Assembly: GCA_032622095.1 (NCBI GenBank)
Contig: CP136061.1
Location: forward strand, 197,080,935-197,144,934
Reading direction: 5' to 3'
Source: Siphonodentalium dalli
Taxonomy: Eukaryota > Mollusca > Scaphopoda > Gadilida > Siphonodentaliidae
DNA: 64,000 bases
Position numbers and translations under genes: made by a program. Each line of letters opens with the position of its first letter. Within the stretch, counting starts at the first letter, position 1. Of this stretch, positions 11,587-22,392 are shown piece after piece. The notes beneath the pieces are model-generated. The model made no database searches and was not told the DNA's origin. It saw only the letters and a list, made by a program, of their open reading frames with translations.

Positions 11587-11694
11587 ACCCAACAGATGAA
11601 ATCCCGACGAACACAGAGTATATATTCTGCGCAACGACACGGCTTTCGCCGAAACCGGAAATGAATTCGACAACAAGGACCGCCAAAGAATATT
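11587..11694 (-). CDS. Transporter exon a: end of TM1 to start of TM2 (108 bp)
   Basis: A pyrimidine-rich tract and CCCAG acceptor precede 11694, and a perfect GTGAGT donor starts at 11586. The 108-bp phase-1 exon encodes 'YSLAVLVVEFISGFGESRVV' followed by 'AQNIYSVFVGISSVG'. This matches the MCT segment S-Y-S-F-G-V-F-F-V-E-F-x-x-x-F-G-x-S-R-x-x-x-x-W-I-x-S. The family Trp is Asn here. A second copy of this exon at 52989-53096 (plus strand) differs at 8 positions, 6 of them silent, which shows past selection on the frame. Confidence 0.8.
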
Positions 11695-12474
11695 CTGGGA
11701 GCCGGGCCAGCAGGCACGGGTACAAATATGAAACCAATATCAACTTCCGCCTTGCATTGGATCATCTGAAAGTATATTGAATATGAAACCCGATGAACCC
11801 CATGCATTTTGTCGACGATCCCCACCACTCTCCATATTTCACGTAATTCACTCACACGCAGTCTGTTTTATTGATATGAATCCAATGCATTTTTATCTAA
11901 AAATTAGAACACAAGAGGTGTGAATTTTACCTGTTTCAAGGGGGAGGTGCAGTTGAAAATTCGAAACTTTATACCTTCTCCCGAACGAAACCCATGTAGA
12001 CAAGTCCATGATTATGTAACACTCTTCTGAACGAGGTGAATTTGTTTGCAACTAGCTCGGTTGAACTGTTGAATGTGTTTATACGCAGTTATTATAACAA
12101 GGGACATTCATAATCACATTGGTCTAGTCTATAGTGATGCGAAATCAGTAAGGTAGTTCGGAGACGACATGACAAACTTACAAGTGCAGTCTTATCTGGA
12201 TTCCGGCTGGCAAAGACAAATGACGTTTTGACCTCACGAAGCAAATCATGACGTCGTAACTTGTTTTCATGAAGCAAACAAACGAAATTAATTGATCTAA
12301 TAAATATTATTTATTTATAATATATGTTTATAAATCAATAAATACTTCAAGTCATTATCATATATCGGAAGTTGTGAAGTAGCAAACGTTCTTTTCATCA
12401 GGTTGGTCCATCGCGATCCCGTTTAAACGAAGTATTTCTATGATATTGCCGACGAAGCTTGACTTCGGATATTG
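11695..12474 (-). other. Region upstream of exon a
   Basis: Near 11765-11845 (minus strand) a block starting with an ATG ('MESGGDRRQNAWGSSGF') is also conserved upstream of the plus-strand exon copy ('MNGGVDRQQDVRSSSGF'). It may belong to the missing first exon, but the tail of the block does not match the MCT N-terminal signature. The remainder to 12474 shows nothing recognisable. Confidence 0.3.
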
Positions 12475-15247
12475 TAGAGAGAATAAATACATATATACGT
12501 ACCGGTCGGAGTACTCCATAGAGAGAATAAATACACATATACGTACCGATCGGAGTACTCCATAGAGAGAATAAATACATATATACGTACCGATCGGAGT
12601 ACTACATATATAGAGAATAAATACATATAAACGTACCGATCGGAGAACTCCATAGAGAGAATAAATACATATATACGTACCGGTCGGAGTACTCCATAGA
12701 GAGAATACATACATATATATGTACTGATCGGAGTACTCCATAGAGAGAATAAATACATATATACGTACCGATCGGAGTACTCCATAGAGAGAATAAATAC
12801 ATATATACGTACCGATCGGAGTACTCCATAGAGAGAATAAATACACATATACGTACCGATCGGAGTAATACATATAGAGAGAATAAATACACATATACGT
12901 ACCGATCGGAGTACTCCATGGAGAGAATAAATACACATATATATACGTACCGATCGGAGTACTCCATAGAGAGAATAAATACACATATACGTACCGATCT
13001 GAGTACTCCATAGAGAGAATAAATACACATATATATACGTACCGATCGGAGTACTCCATAGAGAGAATAAATACACATTTACGTACCGGTCGGAGTACTC
13101 CTTAGAGAGAATAAATACATATATACGTACCGATCGGAGTACTCCATAGAGAGAATAAATACATATATATATACGTACCGATCGGAGTACTCCATAGAGA
13201 GAATAAATACACATATACGTACCGATCGGAGTAATGCATAGAGAGAATAAATACATATATACGTACCGATCGGAGTACTCCATAGAGAGAATAAATACAC
13301 ATATGCGTACCAATCGGAGTACTCCATAGAGAGAATAAATACATATACACGTATCGATCGGAGTACTCCATAGAGAGAATAAATACATATATACATGTAC
13401 GTACCGATCGGAGTACTCCATAGAGAGAATAAATACAAATATACGTACCGATCGGAGTACTCCATAGAGAGAATAAATACACATATATATACGTACCGAT
13501 CGGAGTACTCCATAGAGAGAATAAATACACATATACGTACCGATCGGAGTACTCCATAGAGAGAATAAATACATATATACGTACCGATCGGAGTACTCCA
13601 TAGATAGCATAAATACATATATACGTACCGATCGGAGTACTCCATAGAGAGAATAAATACATATATACGTACCGATCGGAGTACTCCATAGAGAGAATGA
13701 ATACATATATACGTACCGATCGGAGTACTCCATAGAGAGAATAAATACATATATACGTACCGATCGGAGTACTCCATAGAGAGAATAAATACATATATAC
13801 GTACCGATCGGAGTACTCCATAGAGAGAATAAATGCATATATACGTACCGATCGGAGTACTCCATAGAGAGAATAAATACATATATACGTATCGATCTGA
13901 GTACTCCATAGAGAGAATAAATACATATATACGTATCGATCGGAGTACTCCATAGAGAGAATAAATACATATATACATGTACGTACCGATCGGAGTACTC
14001 CATAGAGAGAATAAATACAAATATACGTACCGATCGGAGTACTCCATAGAGAGAATAAATACACATATATATACGTACCGATCGGAGTACTCCATAGAGA
14101 GAATAAATACACATATACGTACCGATCGGAGTACTCCATAGAGAGAATAAATACATATATACGTACCGATCGGAGTACTCCATAGATAGCATAAATACAT
14201 ATATACGTACCGATCGGAGTACTCCATAGAGAGAATAAATACATATATACGTACCGATCGGAGTACTCCATAGAGAGAATAAATACATATATACGTACCG
14301 ATCGGAGTACTCCATAGAGAGAATAAATACATATATACGTACCGATCGGAGTACTCCATAGAGAGAATAAATACATATATACGTACCGATCGGAGTACTC
14401 CATAGAGAGAATAAATACACATATACGTACCGATCGGAGTACTCCATAGAGAGAATAAATACACATATACGTACCGATCGGAGTACTCCATAGAGAGAAT
14501 AAATACACATATACGTACCGATCGGAGTACTCCATAGATAGAATAAATACATATATACGTACCGATCGGAGTACTCCATAGAGAGAATAAATACACATAT
14601 ACGTACCGATCGGAGTACTCCATAGATAGAATAAATACATATATACGTACCGATCTGAGTACTCCATAGAGAGAATAAATACACATATACGTACCGATCG
14701 GAGTACTCCATAGAGAGAATAAATACACATATACGTACCGATCGGAGTACTCCATAGAGAGAATAAATACACATATACGTACCGATCGGAGTACTCCATA
14801 GATAGAATAAATACATATATACGTACCGATCTGAGTACTCCATAGAGAGAATAAATACACATATACGTACCGATCGGAGTACTCCATAGAGAGAATAAAT
14901 ACATATATACGTACCGATCTGAGTACTCCATAGAGAGAATAAATACACATATACGTACCGATCGGAGTACTCCATAGAGAGAATAAATACATATATACAT
15001 GTACGTACCGATCGGAGTACTCCATAGAGAGAATAAATACAAATATACGTACCGATCGGAGTACTCCATAGAGAATAAATACACATATATATACGTACCG
15101 ATCGGAGTACTCCATAGAGAGAATAAATACACACATACGTACCGATCGGAGTACTCCATAGAGAGAATAAATACATATATACGTACCGATCGGAGTACTC
15201 CATAGAGAGAATACATACATATATACGTACCGATCTGAGTACTCCAT
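12475..15247. repeat. 44-bp minisatellite, about 62 units, with higher-order structure
   Basis: A continuous array of a 44-bp unit built from 'GAGAGAATAAATACATATAT', 'ACGTACCGATCGG' and 'AGTACTCCATA'. Each unit contains overlapping palindromes CCGATCGG and GGAGTACTCC. Main variants are ACATATAT/ACACATAT, longer AT runs (+4 bp), an inserted ATGT ('ATACATGTACGTA'), 'TACAAATATACG' and 'TAGATAGCATAAAT'. Shared variants recur 582 bp apart ('ATACATGTAC' at 13391 and 13973; 'GATAGCATAAAT' near 13602 and 14184), showing a ~13-unit higher-order repeat. All three minus-strand frames stay open over most of the array (up to 944 codons), a property of the unit and not evidence of a gene. Confidence 0.97.
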
Positions 15248-15357
15248 GTTCATTCACTACTCTACAATTCAAAAACCATTGACATTTTAATTAGATGTAT
15301 CTCTCCATCATGTATACGTAACATGCGATTATTGTGGAGTTGGATTCGCTGCCTGAC
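15240..15357. repeat. Mirror block flanking the minisatellite
   Basis: The reverse complement of this block aligns with 47312-47420: 'GTCAGGCAGCGAATCCA' against 'GTCAGGTGGCGAATCCA', then ATGATGGAGA/ATGGTGGAGA, TTAATTTGAC-like and GTAGAGT-containing segments, ending at ATGGAGTACTC in both. It anchors the array to the inverted copy of the locus. Confidence 0.7.
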
Positions 15358-16630
15358 CTTTTATTATTATAGGACATCCCAAATGTATTCCTTGTTTACT
15401 CTTGTTTCCAATCCTGTTCAACTATCTGATTTACAAGCCAATAAGTATATGTGCCAACCTACCATGCCATTTATTCTTCACTATTATTATTGACTATTGA
15501 TAAAATAAAAGGCGTGAACCAATTATATCCCAATCTGCTTCAATCGTATTAACGTTGGTACTTTATTCTGTGAAACTAACTATGCATAAACCTGCCTAAT
15601 CTCCAAATCTAACCCCAACATAATTTTGAGCGTGTTATCTGGTGTTAAAACATGGCTATGGCGTCACTCATTTGTTCATCCAGTCCAGTTTATAGGATAA
15701 TGGATGGTTATTGTAGAGATCGTACATTATTTTTCAAACAACGATTTATTATTTTAATATTGAATGCTCAATATCCAATTTAATGAACGGTTATTTTGCT
15801 GAGGACGATTTAATTTTATATGACATGCATGAATGATACCATAATGTATGCATGTTGCTATCTATAGACGACAGTTGTCAAGTATAATATCGCTCTAATT
15901 GATTGCTAGAACAGGACAGGACATACACTCTGGTTGGGGTGAAATGGGGGGGGGGGCGTACAACTTTAAATTTCAGGCATGTCGTTTCATGAATAGGCAA
16001 TGAATTTGCAACTGTTAAAATTTCTCGAATCTGATTCCGTTCCCGTGTGGCATATTGTAGCACCACTCACGATAAAACGTAAGATATATATAGTAATTTA
16101 CATGTAAATCTAGTCCTTCGATCTTCAGTATTACCCGCGATCTCAAACTACAAGATCGCCAAATCTCCGATTTTGCACACCGCTCGCACCAATCTGCCAT
16201 TCAATGTATAATTCTCCGCAAAATCCGAAATATGCCGCATAAATAATTTAATGCCCAAATGTAAGGGCAAAACTCCCGATATTCGTAAATCTATGGCGGA
16301 AGGAACTCAAGTGTCCGTACGTCGTGTTCATTCAACGGTCGAAAACGCAATGGTGTGCTGCCTGTCCGTTAAGTTGACAATAGGTTAAGATTTCACGCCA
16401 TCCGTGAAGCCAATGAGCGAGTGGATATGGCCGAACACATGGTACAACTCAGGTGTCTTGACCCAATTCCGGGTTAATCCATTCTGATAAGAGGTGACGC
16501 ATCCAACAAATGGGATCGGCCATGCTTTCAGTCAGATAATAGCTTCAAACTGTACATTATTTCAGCGAATGGAACGATCTCGACCTACGATCTCGACCTA
16601 TCCTATACTTATTGTTCGGTACGGGCATGC
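15358..16630. other. Non-coding stretch
   Basis: No coding region or recognised element. An 11-bp G run lies at 15946-15956. Confidence 0.5.
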
Positions 16631-16631
16631 A

Positions 16632-16990
16632 TTTCGGATCTCCGGGTAACATGAATCGGATCCCCCTTACATCTCGTGTTGACGTTATGACATCATATCT
16701 GCATGGGCAAACGGGTTCTCTGAACTACTTAGAGGATCGCACTGCATGGAATTTGATATTTCGGCCCTCTGGGTAACATGGACTGGGTCCTGATTCCCTA
16801 ACGTCGCGTTTTGGTGTAAATATCCACACGATCATCGCGGTTCTCATACTCTACTGGGCCGATATATGGTTTCAGCCCTCCGGGTAAGATGGGCTGGGTC
16901 TCGACTCTGTCCGACATCGTTTTTAATTTCTACCTTATCAGAACAAAGCACGGTAACAATAAACGCTCTTTAATATCCCCGTTCACCGCT
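16632..16990. repeat. ~120-bp tandem repeat, three degenerate units
   Basis: Units begin near 16632, 16758 and 16871, each with a 'TTTCGGcCCTCyGGGTAACATGG'-like consensus (written here in mixed case to mark degeneracy) followed by 'CTGGGTC'-type sequence and a CG-containing segment. Confidence 0.6.
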
Positions 16991-17644
16991 GGGTACACTC
17001 GCTAGTAACGTATAAGTAACTTCAGAAACCTATCGATAAATTGACGAGAATAATAACCGCATTTCATATTTTAATTCTCAGAATACTGGATGAGGCTAAA
17101 CATACACTTAATTAACCACGGCCAGGTTATATATAAAAATATACAATTACCTGATGCGTTGTAAAGTGATGTGATGTGTTGCCGGACTGAATAAGAAATA
17201 ATCAGGCCAAAATAAGCTATTTTCTAAAATTTATATCCAAATAGTCAGAAAGAGCATCATTGTCATAAACAAGAACACCATATCCGGAAATGGTAACGCC
17301 CTCAAGATCATATTATTAGGCATATATAAAATATATTGGAGCTTTAATGTAGTGATTGTGAAAAATGTGTATATATATATAGTTAACGGTTATGTAGTTG
17401 ATTATATGTGATAGTTTGTGTATGTGTGTATACTGTGCACTTCGTAATAAAGGGTGTGTAAGTTTAATTTGAAATATTTACGTCACGTATGATATGTGTT
17501 CACAAAGGGCGCATACGTTCTGAAATGTTCATCGCAAAATATGCAACGGACATTGCATCGTTACACCAATAACCAATAACCACACACCGGCCCATTGCCA
17601 AAAAGTGACGAACGCACTAAACTGTTGGTTTCTCGGTTCTCTGA

Positions 17645-18118
17645 ACTCTTTCAGTGCCACGGCCGATCTCATCGGCCCTAATTTACTGTCTGTAGAGTGA
17701 AAGGGCTGATAAAATCGGCCCTAAAAAATAAAAAAATAAACACTTTGTTTGTGTGTGTATGCTTAAGCATGCTATAGCGAATTTAAAAACAAACTGGATG
17801 AAACCTTAGGGGCATGTTATAACTCAAAACTATCACCAAGTATTCATAGTAATAATTTTGATGCAAATGAAAAACGTAAGATTCCCTAGCACTAAACCTA
17901 CAAAATAAGTCTGGCACTGAAAGAGTTAAAGAATATAAGAAAAAATTATTAAAATTGTAAAAAATTGTAAAAAATAATAACAAATGATGAAAACTTGTTA
18001 GGCCAATGCATTCTCTTATATATGCCAGGCGACCTATGGTCGACTCGCATATATAAGAGAATGCATTGGCACAGGGTATATGGGTTGATACAAAAATCGG
18101 ACTTGGCACTGGAAGGGT
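17645..18118. mobile_element. Palindrome-bearing MITE (TTAA-type, diverged)
   Basis: Left end 'AACTCTTTCAGTGCCA' near 17645 and right end 'TGGCACTGGAAGGGTTAA' near 18098-18115 are inverted. A further internal end, 'TGGCACTGAAAGAGTTAA', lies near 17913. TTAA is kept on the right but is TGAA on the left. Inside is the 69-bp palindrome 18002-18070 shared with the elements at 29190 and 63416. Confidence 0.55.
18002..18070. repeat. 69-bp palindromic module, copy 1
   Basis: Arms 'GCCAATGCATTCTCTTATAT' and its complement enclose an asymmetric core reading GCGACCTATGGTCGAC. Near-perfect stem of about 30 bp. The same module occurs at 29216-29284, 29365-29433, 63442-63510 and, truncated, 63655-63699. 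Confidence 0.9.
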
Positions 18119-18173
18119 TAAACGACATTTCAATAGTTTTCGACTGGAATGTATCTTTTCGTTGTTATTTGTT

Positions 18174-18495
18174 CTAATTTCTATTGAAATAGAGGTATGA
18201 ATAGTGGACGAAATAGCATGCATAATAATAATCAGGTCAAAAGCTCTCGATCTTCGTCACATGGTTCAAGTAGGCAAATATCGAGTACGTTTCTAATCAC
18301 ATTTAGTCCATCCAAGTACGCAAATACCTGTTCTAATTTTTATTGATATAGAGGTCTGAATTAGTGCATGAAATAATCAAGCCAAAATTGTCCATCTCTT
18401 AGATGGTTCCAGTACGCAAATACCGAGATAGTTTCTAATCACATTTAGTCCATCCCAGAACTGAAATACCGAATACGTTTTTTATCATATTTAGT
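18174..18495. repeat. ~165-bp tandem duplication
   Basis: Two and a half units share 'GTTTCTAATCACATTTAGTC', 'ATAGAGGT(A/C)TGAAT' and 'TACGCAAATACC'. Non-coding. Confidence 0.65.
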
Positions 18496-18549
18496 CCATC
18501 ACATCCCACGACAGGGCCAGATATATTTGCCAATATACACTCCTCATAA

Positions 18550-18752
18550 TAAATTTGAAAATATGGTCTCTCATGAGGGTTAATTAAAATGCATGCATGG
18601 TCCCATGAGGGTTAATTAAAATGTGGTCGCATCCAGAGAGGGTTAATTCAAATATTGTCATTTGAGGGTAAATTAAAATATGGTCACATGAGGGTTTAAT
18701 AAAATATGGTCCATGATGGTTAATTATAATATGGTTCACCAAGGGTTAATCA
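18550..18752. repeat. ~28-bp minisatellite, seven degenerate units
   Basis: The unit is approximately 'CATGAGGGTTAATTAAAATA' plus 'TGGTC', repeated seven times with substitutions and small length changes. Confidence 0.85.
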
Positions 18753-20541
18753 CAGTGGACCACAGTATCAACATTTGTTTCCATCGGGCTGGACTATTTG
18801 TGACTGCATCATTCTATATGGTGGTATGATGCGTAGCATTTCGATCTGCCGACAGCTAGTGTTTCCAGGGTCAACATGTCAATGAGGAGTACGGTTGGGC
18901 GATTGCATGTCGAATTAGTTTTCGGATCTCTGGCGTTTGTTCGTCATGCTCCGCTTTAAAGTACTCCTGACTGTAGCATATGTATAGATACACTGGCTGC
19001 ATTGGAACATGCACCGTTTCAGTTGTGTTGTTGGAGCAATGGCTGTGATCACGTTCTGTGCAGCTTTCTCGTAGTCTGTGAAAACAGCAACAACAAGAAA
19101 ACCATAGTCAGAAATGGTGACGCGCTCAAGATAATATATGATATACCCATGATTGTAATTATAGAATCTTTGTCATTTCTGTTATTTGTAATTGGCATAG
19201 ATTTTCACAAACCAAAAATCAACATTATTGACATAATTTAAACGCCAATAAACGAAATTGAAGTTCTCAACTATACCTTTCACCGGGTTCGCACTACACC
19301 TAGGCCTCGGGGTCGCACTACAACTTTTAATATGTCCCAATAATTAACATTCTATAAATAGAACCCCCAGCGCTATGGCAGCGCCCAGGCGAAACAAGAA
19401 TTTGTACATTAGTATACACGTGGCGCGCGTAATTAATAACAGTTGGCGACGTCTCGAATAAATTGCAGATTGCTGACTGTTGCGATGATCATGATATCGT
19501 TGGCGCCTTTTGGTGATACCAGAAAGTCTTCGTCGAATGCTATTTTCGCATATCGTTCTGCATGAAGTTATATCTCGGTTCGTGATTTCGGTAACGTTGG
19601 ATTCGTCTTGGTGCGCCAGCGGTATAATACAGATCGCATGATATAGAAAGTGTGAACTTGCCATTAAGTAGAGAGAATAACGAATATGATCAACTTGTTT
19701 TGTATTTGTGGTTTTTGTGGACCAATGCGCCTGCCCCGTAATAGGGAGATCAGTTCGCATGACCAGGTAGCAACTATTCAAGACACTCCCTATTTATAGC
19801 TATGTTGTAATGTGAAAATCATGTTGGTACTCTGATTCCCAGAATTTTTTAGAACTGTTTATGTGGATATATACGCAGATGAGTATTAAGTTTTCCAAAC
19901 AAGAAGAGCTTGCTGTTGAATACAAAAATACATTTTATTTCTTTTCATATCTGCCAAGACCAAGTTTATCCCAAATTTACCATCTAAGAGTGCACTTATA
20001 ATTTCATTTTTTTTCCATTGCCAGATTTAAATTTGAAATGGAGTGAAATGTTTCAAAACTACATTTAATATTTGTCTGATCCATTGTCCACATGTATCAT
20101 TTGGGAAAGTTGTCCAATTAAATAAAATCACCTTTATGAAAAGAATGCGCCGGAAAACCAGAATGTTTCTAGGATTAGCTGAATCCGCAGATACATACAC
20201 ATTACTTTCCAATGAACTAATTTATAAACTCATGTACTGAAGTACCAGCTCCAGTGATTCAATGATATCGGGTCTATTATACTATTATAATATCCAAGAA
20301 GTGAAAATAATGAACGACACATTGAACACTGTTGCAGCTTAGGTAGCAGCAGACAATTTCAAGGATAGTTGTAGGACGTATTGAGTTGTACATTTTTGCT
20401 TTTGAAGATAATCACTATTGGTGTTTGAGCAGCATCAGTTTGTATTTTCTCGGGAGTTTTGATGTTTATACTGTCCAAAAAGAAATATAGCGAATACTCA
20501 ATCATTTGGTTTATTACACGCTTGTTCCTAGAAATACAGTG
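18753..20541. other. Non-coding stretch
   Basis: A 50-bp repeat at 19092-19140 ('GAAATGGTGACGCGCTCAAG') matches 17268-17315 ('GGAAATGGTAACGCCCTCAA'). The minus strand is open for 145 codons at 19781-19344, but the sequence resembles no family I know and has no flanking exons; I do not call it a gene. Confidence 0.4.
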
Positions 20542-21171
20542 TTATTGCTGTTCCATATTTACAAATCCGTATGGAACGTACGTTCCATACGCATCTCGTT
20601 GACGTAAAATGACGTATATGGCGTTCGCCTATTCCATGAAACTGGAACTATTTAAATAAAAGAATCATAACACATAACAAACACGCCCTGTATATGAGCA
20701 TAAATAAACCTTCTAATCCTGTATGTTTAATGCACGGATTATAGGACGCGAAGCGTGTAATAAACACAGAACGACACGATGTGTAAATGGGTTTGTCGAT
20801 ACGGCACTCGTACGGCACCTTCCGCGACAGCACTCGTGCCGTATCGTTCTGTGTATTTATTGCTGTTCCATATTTACACATCCGTATGGAACGTACGTTT
20901 CATACTCATCTCGTTGACGTACATGACGTTCGCTCCAACCATGAAACCGTAACTGTAAAATAAAAGCATCATCACACATGACAAAACAAGCCCTATATGT
21001 GCATAAATACACCCTGTAAGCCTGTATTGTTATTGCACGGGCTCCAGTGACGTGTTAGAAACACAGCTCAGCAGAGCACAGCATTTGTGCCATCGCGGAA
21101 GGATAGAGTTCAAGGCTGCACCTCGTGCCGTATCAACAAACCCATGTCGTTCTATGTGTTTTCTCTTACTC
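20542..21171 (+). repeat. 315-bp tandem dimer with palindrome
   Basis: Units 20542-20856 and 20857-21171. Each begins 'TTATTGCTGTTCCATATTTA', contains a dyad around CGTATGGAACGTACG (a full palindrome in unit 1), then 'CATCTCGTTGACGTA', 'AATAAAAG.ATCAT.ACACA' and an inverted pair around 'ACTCGTGCCGTATC'. A partial third copy lies at 4010-4215. Confidence 0.75.
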
Positions 21172-21774
21172 AATTCAATTATCTTATAGTGCTTACGACG
21201 CTTGTCCATACCTGTGTTCCCTGGATAATGGATATGATGCCATTTATTGTACAATTTTAACACCTTTGAAAAGGGTTCATCTTCAAATCGGAACTAAATT
21301 ATTGTATAACCATTTGAAAGGAATAATTCGTTGCAAACCGGTTGATGCTAAACACGGGTATGCGTCGAAAATGGCATCATTGAATAAACATGTATGTATA
21401 ACAGTATAAGACAAACTGAACACAAGCCGGAAATACTGAGCATCCACAATGATAACTACAGGAACAATGCCAATACAGTCAATTATGTCAACTTCCGTGT
21501 TTCCATTGACGACTTCAGAAATGATGAATTTGGTGCAGAATGACACTATTTTTAGTAAATATACATAGCTATATAAATACAATGTAGAGAATTGTTCAGA
21601 ACAAGAGAAGGACTGTCATCCAGTGCATACCCCCCTGTGGCATACCGCCTAGTGTTGGCATACCTACAACATATGACTGATATACTCAGACAGATCCCTT
21701 ATAAAAATTGACCATGGTTTACTATAGTAAATATTTTCGTAAACATGGTTTTACCAAAGTAATTATATAGTAAC
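21172..21774. other. Non-coding stretch
   Basis: Short open frames on both strands only; nothing recognised. Confidence 0.4.
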
Positions 21775-22358
21775 TAGCAGGTTAGCCCGCCACTGGCGGC
21801 GTTCGTCAGAAACATGACAATTTTTATTTTTTTTTAATTAATTTAATTTTTTTTTTTATATTTTTGAATTAATTTTTGGTTTTTCAATATTTTACCCGAT
21901 TTGAACTTCAATTGATCATTTTCAAGGTCAAGGTCAGGTCGGGTCACAATTTAACCCGTCCATGACACTTCCCGTAGGTAGCAAGTGTGAGCGCAATCGG
22001 TTCGAGTCTATAAAGGACACATGCACACAGATATAGCATGTCTGTATAATGACGCACACGCCGAGACGCAGACGTAATAATCAAATTGCGAACACTAATA
22101 AAATATGTAGAGTTACGCCTCTTAGATCAATACGTCGATGACTATAAAGAGCGTTAACCGGTTACATCTCCCAATATGGAAGATATAAGGAGCGTTGGTG
22201 AGTTAACCCACACGGTGCCATTTTTTTGTGACTAGGAAGTGAGAAGCGGTGCTATGAGCTTGTCCAAAATGCGTCGTGGACGATCCCCGTGGTTTTTTCC
22301 ACTTATATACGAAATTTGAGCTCGATTCACGAAGCCGTTTTCGATTCTATGAAGTACC

Positions 22359-22392
<34 letters not shown>

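Larger units (their letters stand above)
4353..11694 (-). other. SLC16-like monocarboxylate-transporter gene (partial, three exons)
   Basis: Three exons join in order 11694-11587, 7660-7517, 5102-4353. All internal junctions are phase 1 and the joined frame is open for 334 codons. The protein aligns with the MCT fold from the end of TM1 to about TM11, so the gene is a major-facilitator-superfamily membrane transporter of the SLC16 type. Substrate and proton coupling cannot be assigned. The N-terminal exon with the usual DGG-W-G-W motif and the last exon with TM12 are missing or unrecognised, so this may be a complete gene with unseen end exons or a decayed copy. Introns are 3.9 kb (7661-11586) and 2.4 kb (5103-7516), both filled with repeats. 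Confidence 0.75.

Noticed and set aside
12475-15247. CRISPR-like array
   Set aside because: Units are contiguous with no unique spacers, and the DNA is eukaryotic.
12438-15272. Minus-strand frames of 944, 724 and 704 codons in the minisatellite
   Set aside because: All three frames are open at once because the 44-bp unit lacks minus-strand stops. No start context, domain or conserved flank supports a gene.
19344-19781. 145-codon minus-strand frame
   Set aside because: Length is possible by chance here, the sequence is Arg/Tyr/Ile-rich without a recognisable domain, and no exon neighbours are visible.
21989-22006. tRNA B-box-like string GGTTCGAGTCT, suggesting a SINE or tRNA
   Set aside because: No A box at the right distance and no cloverleaf could be drawn; it sits inside the 21.8-kb tandem element.
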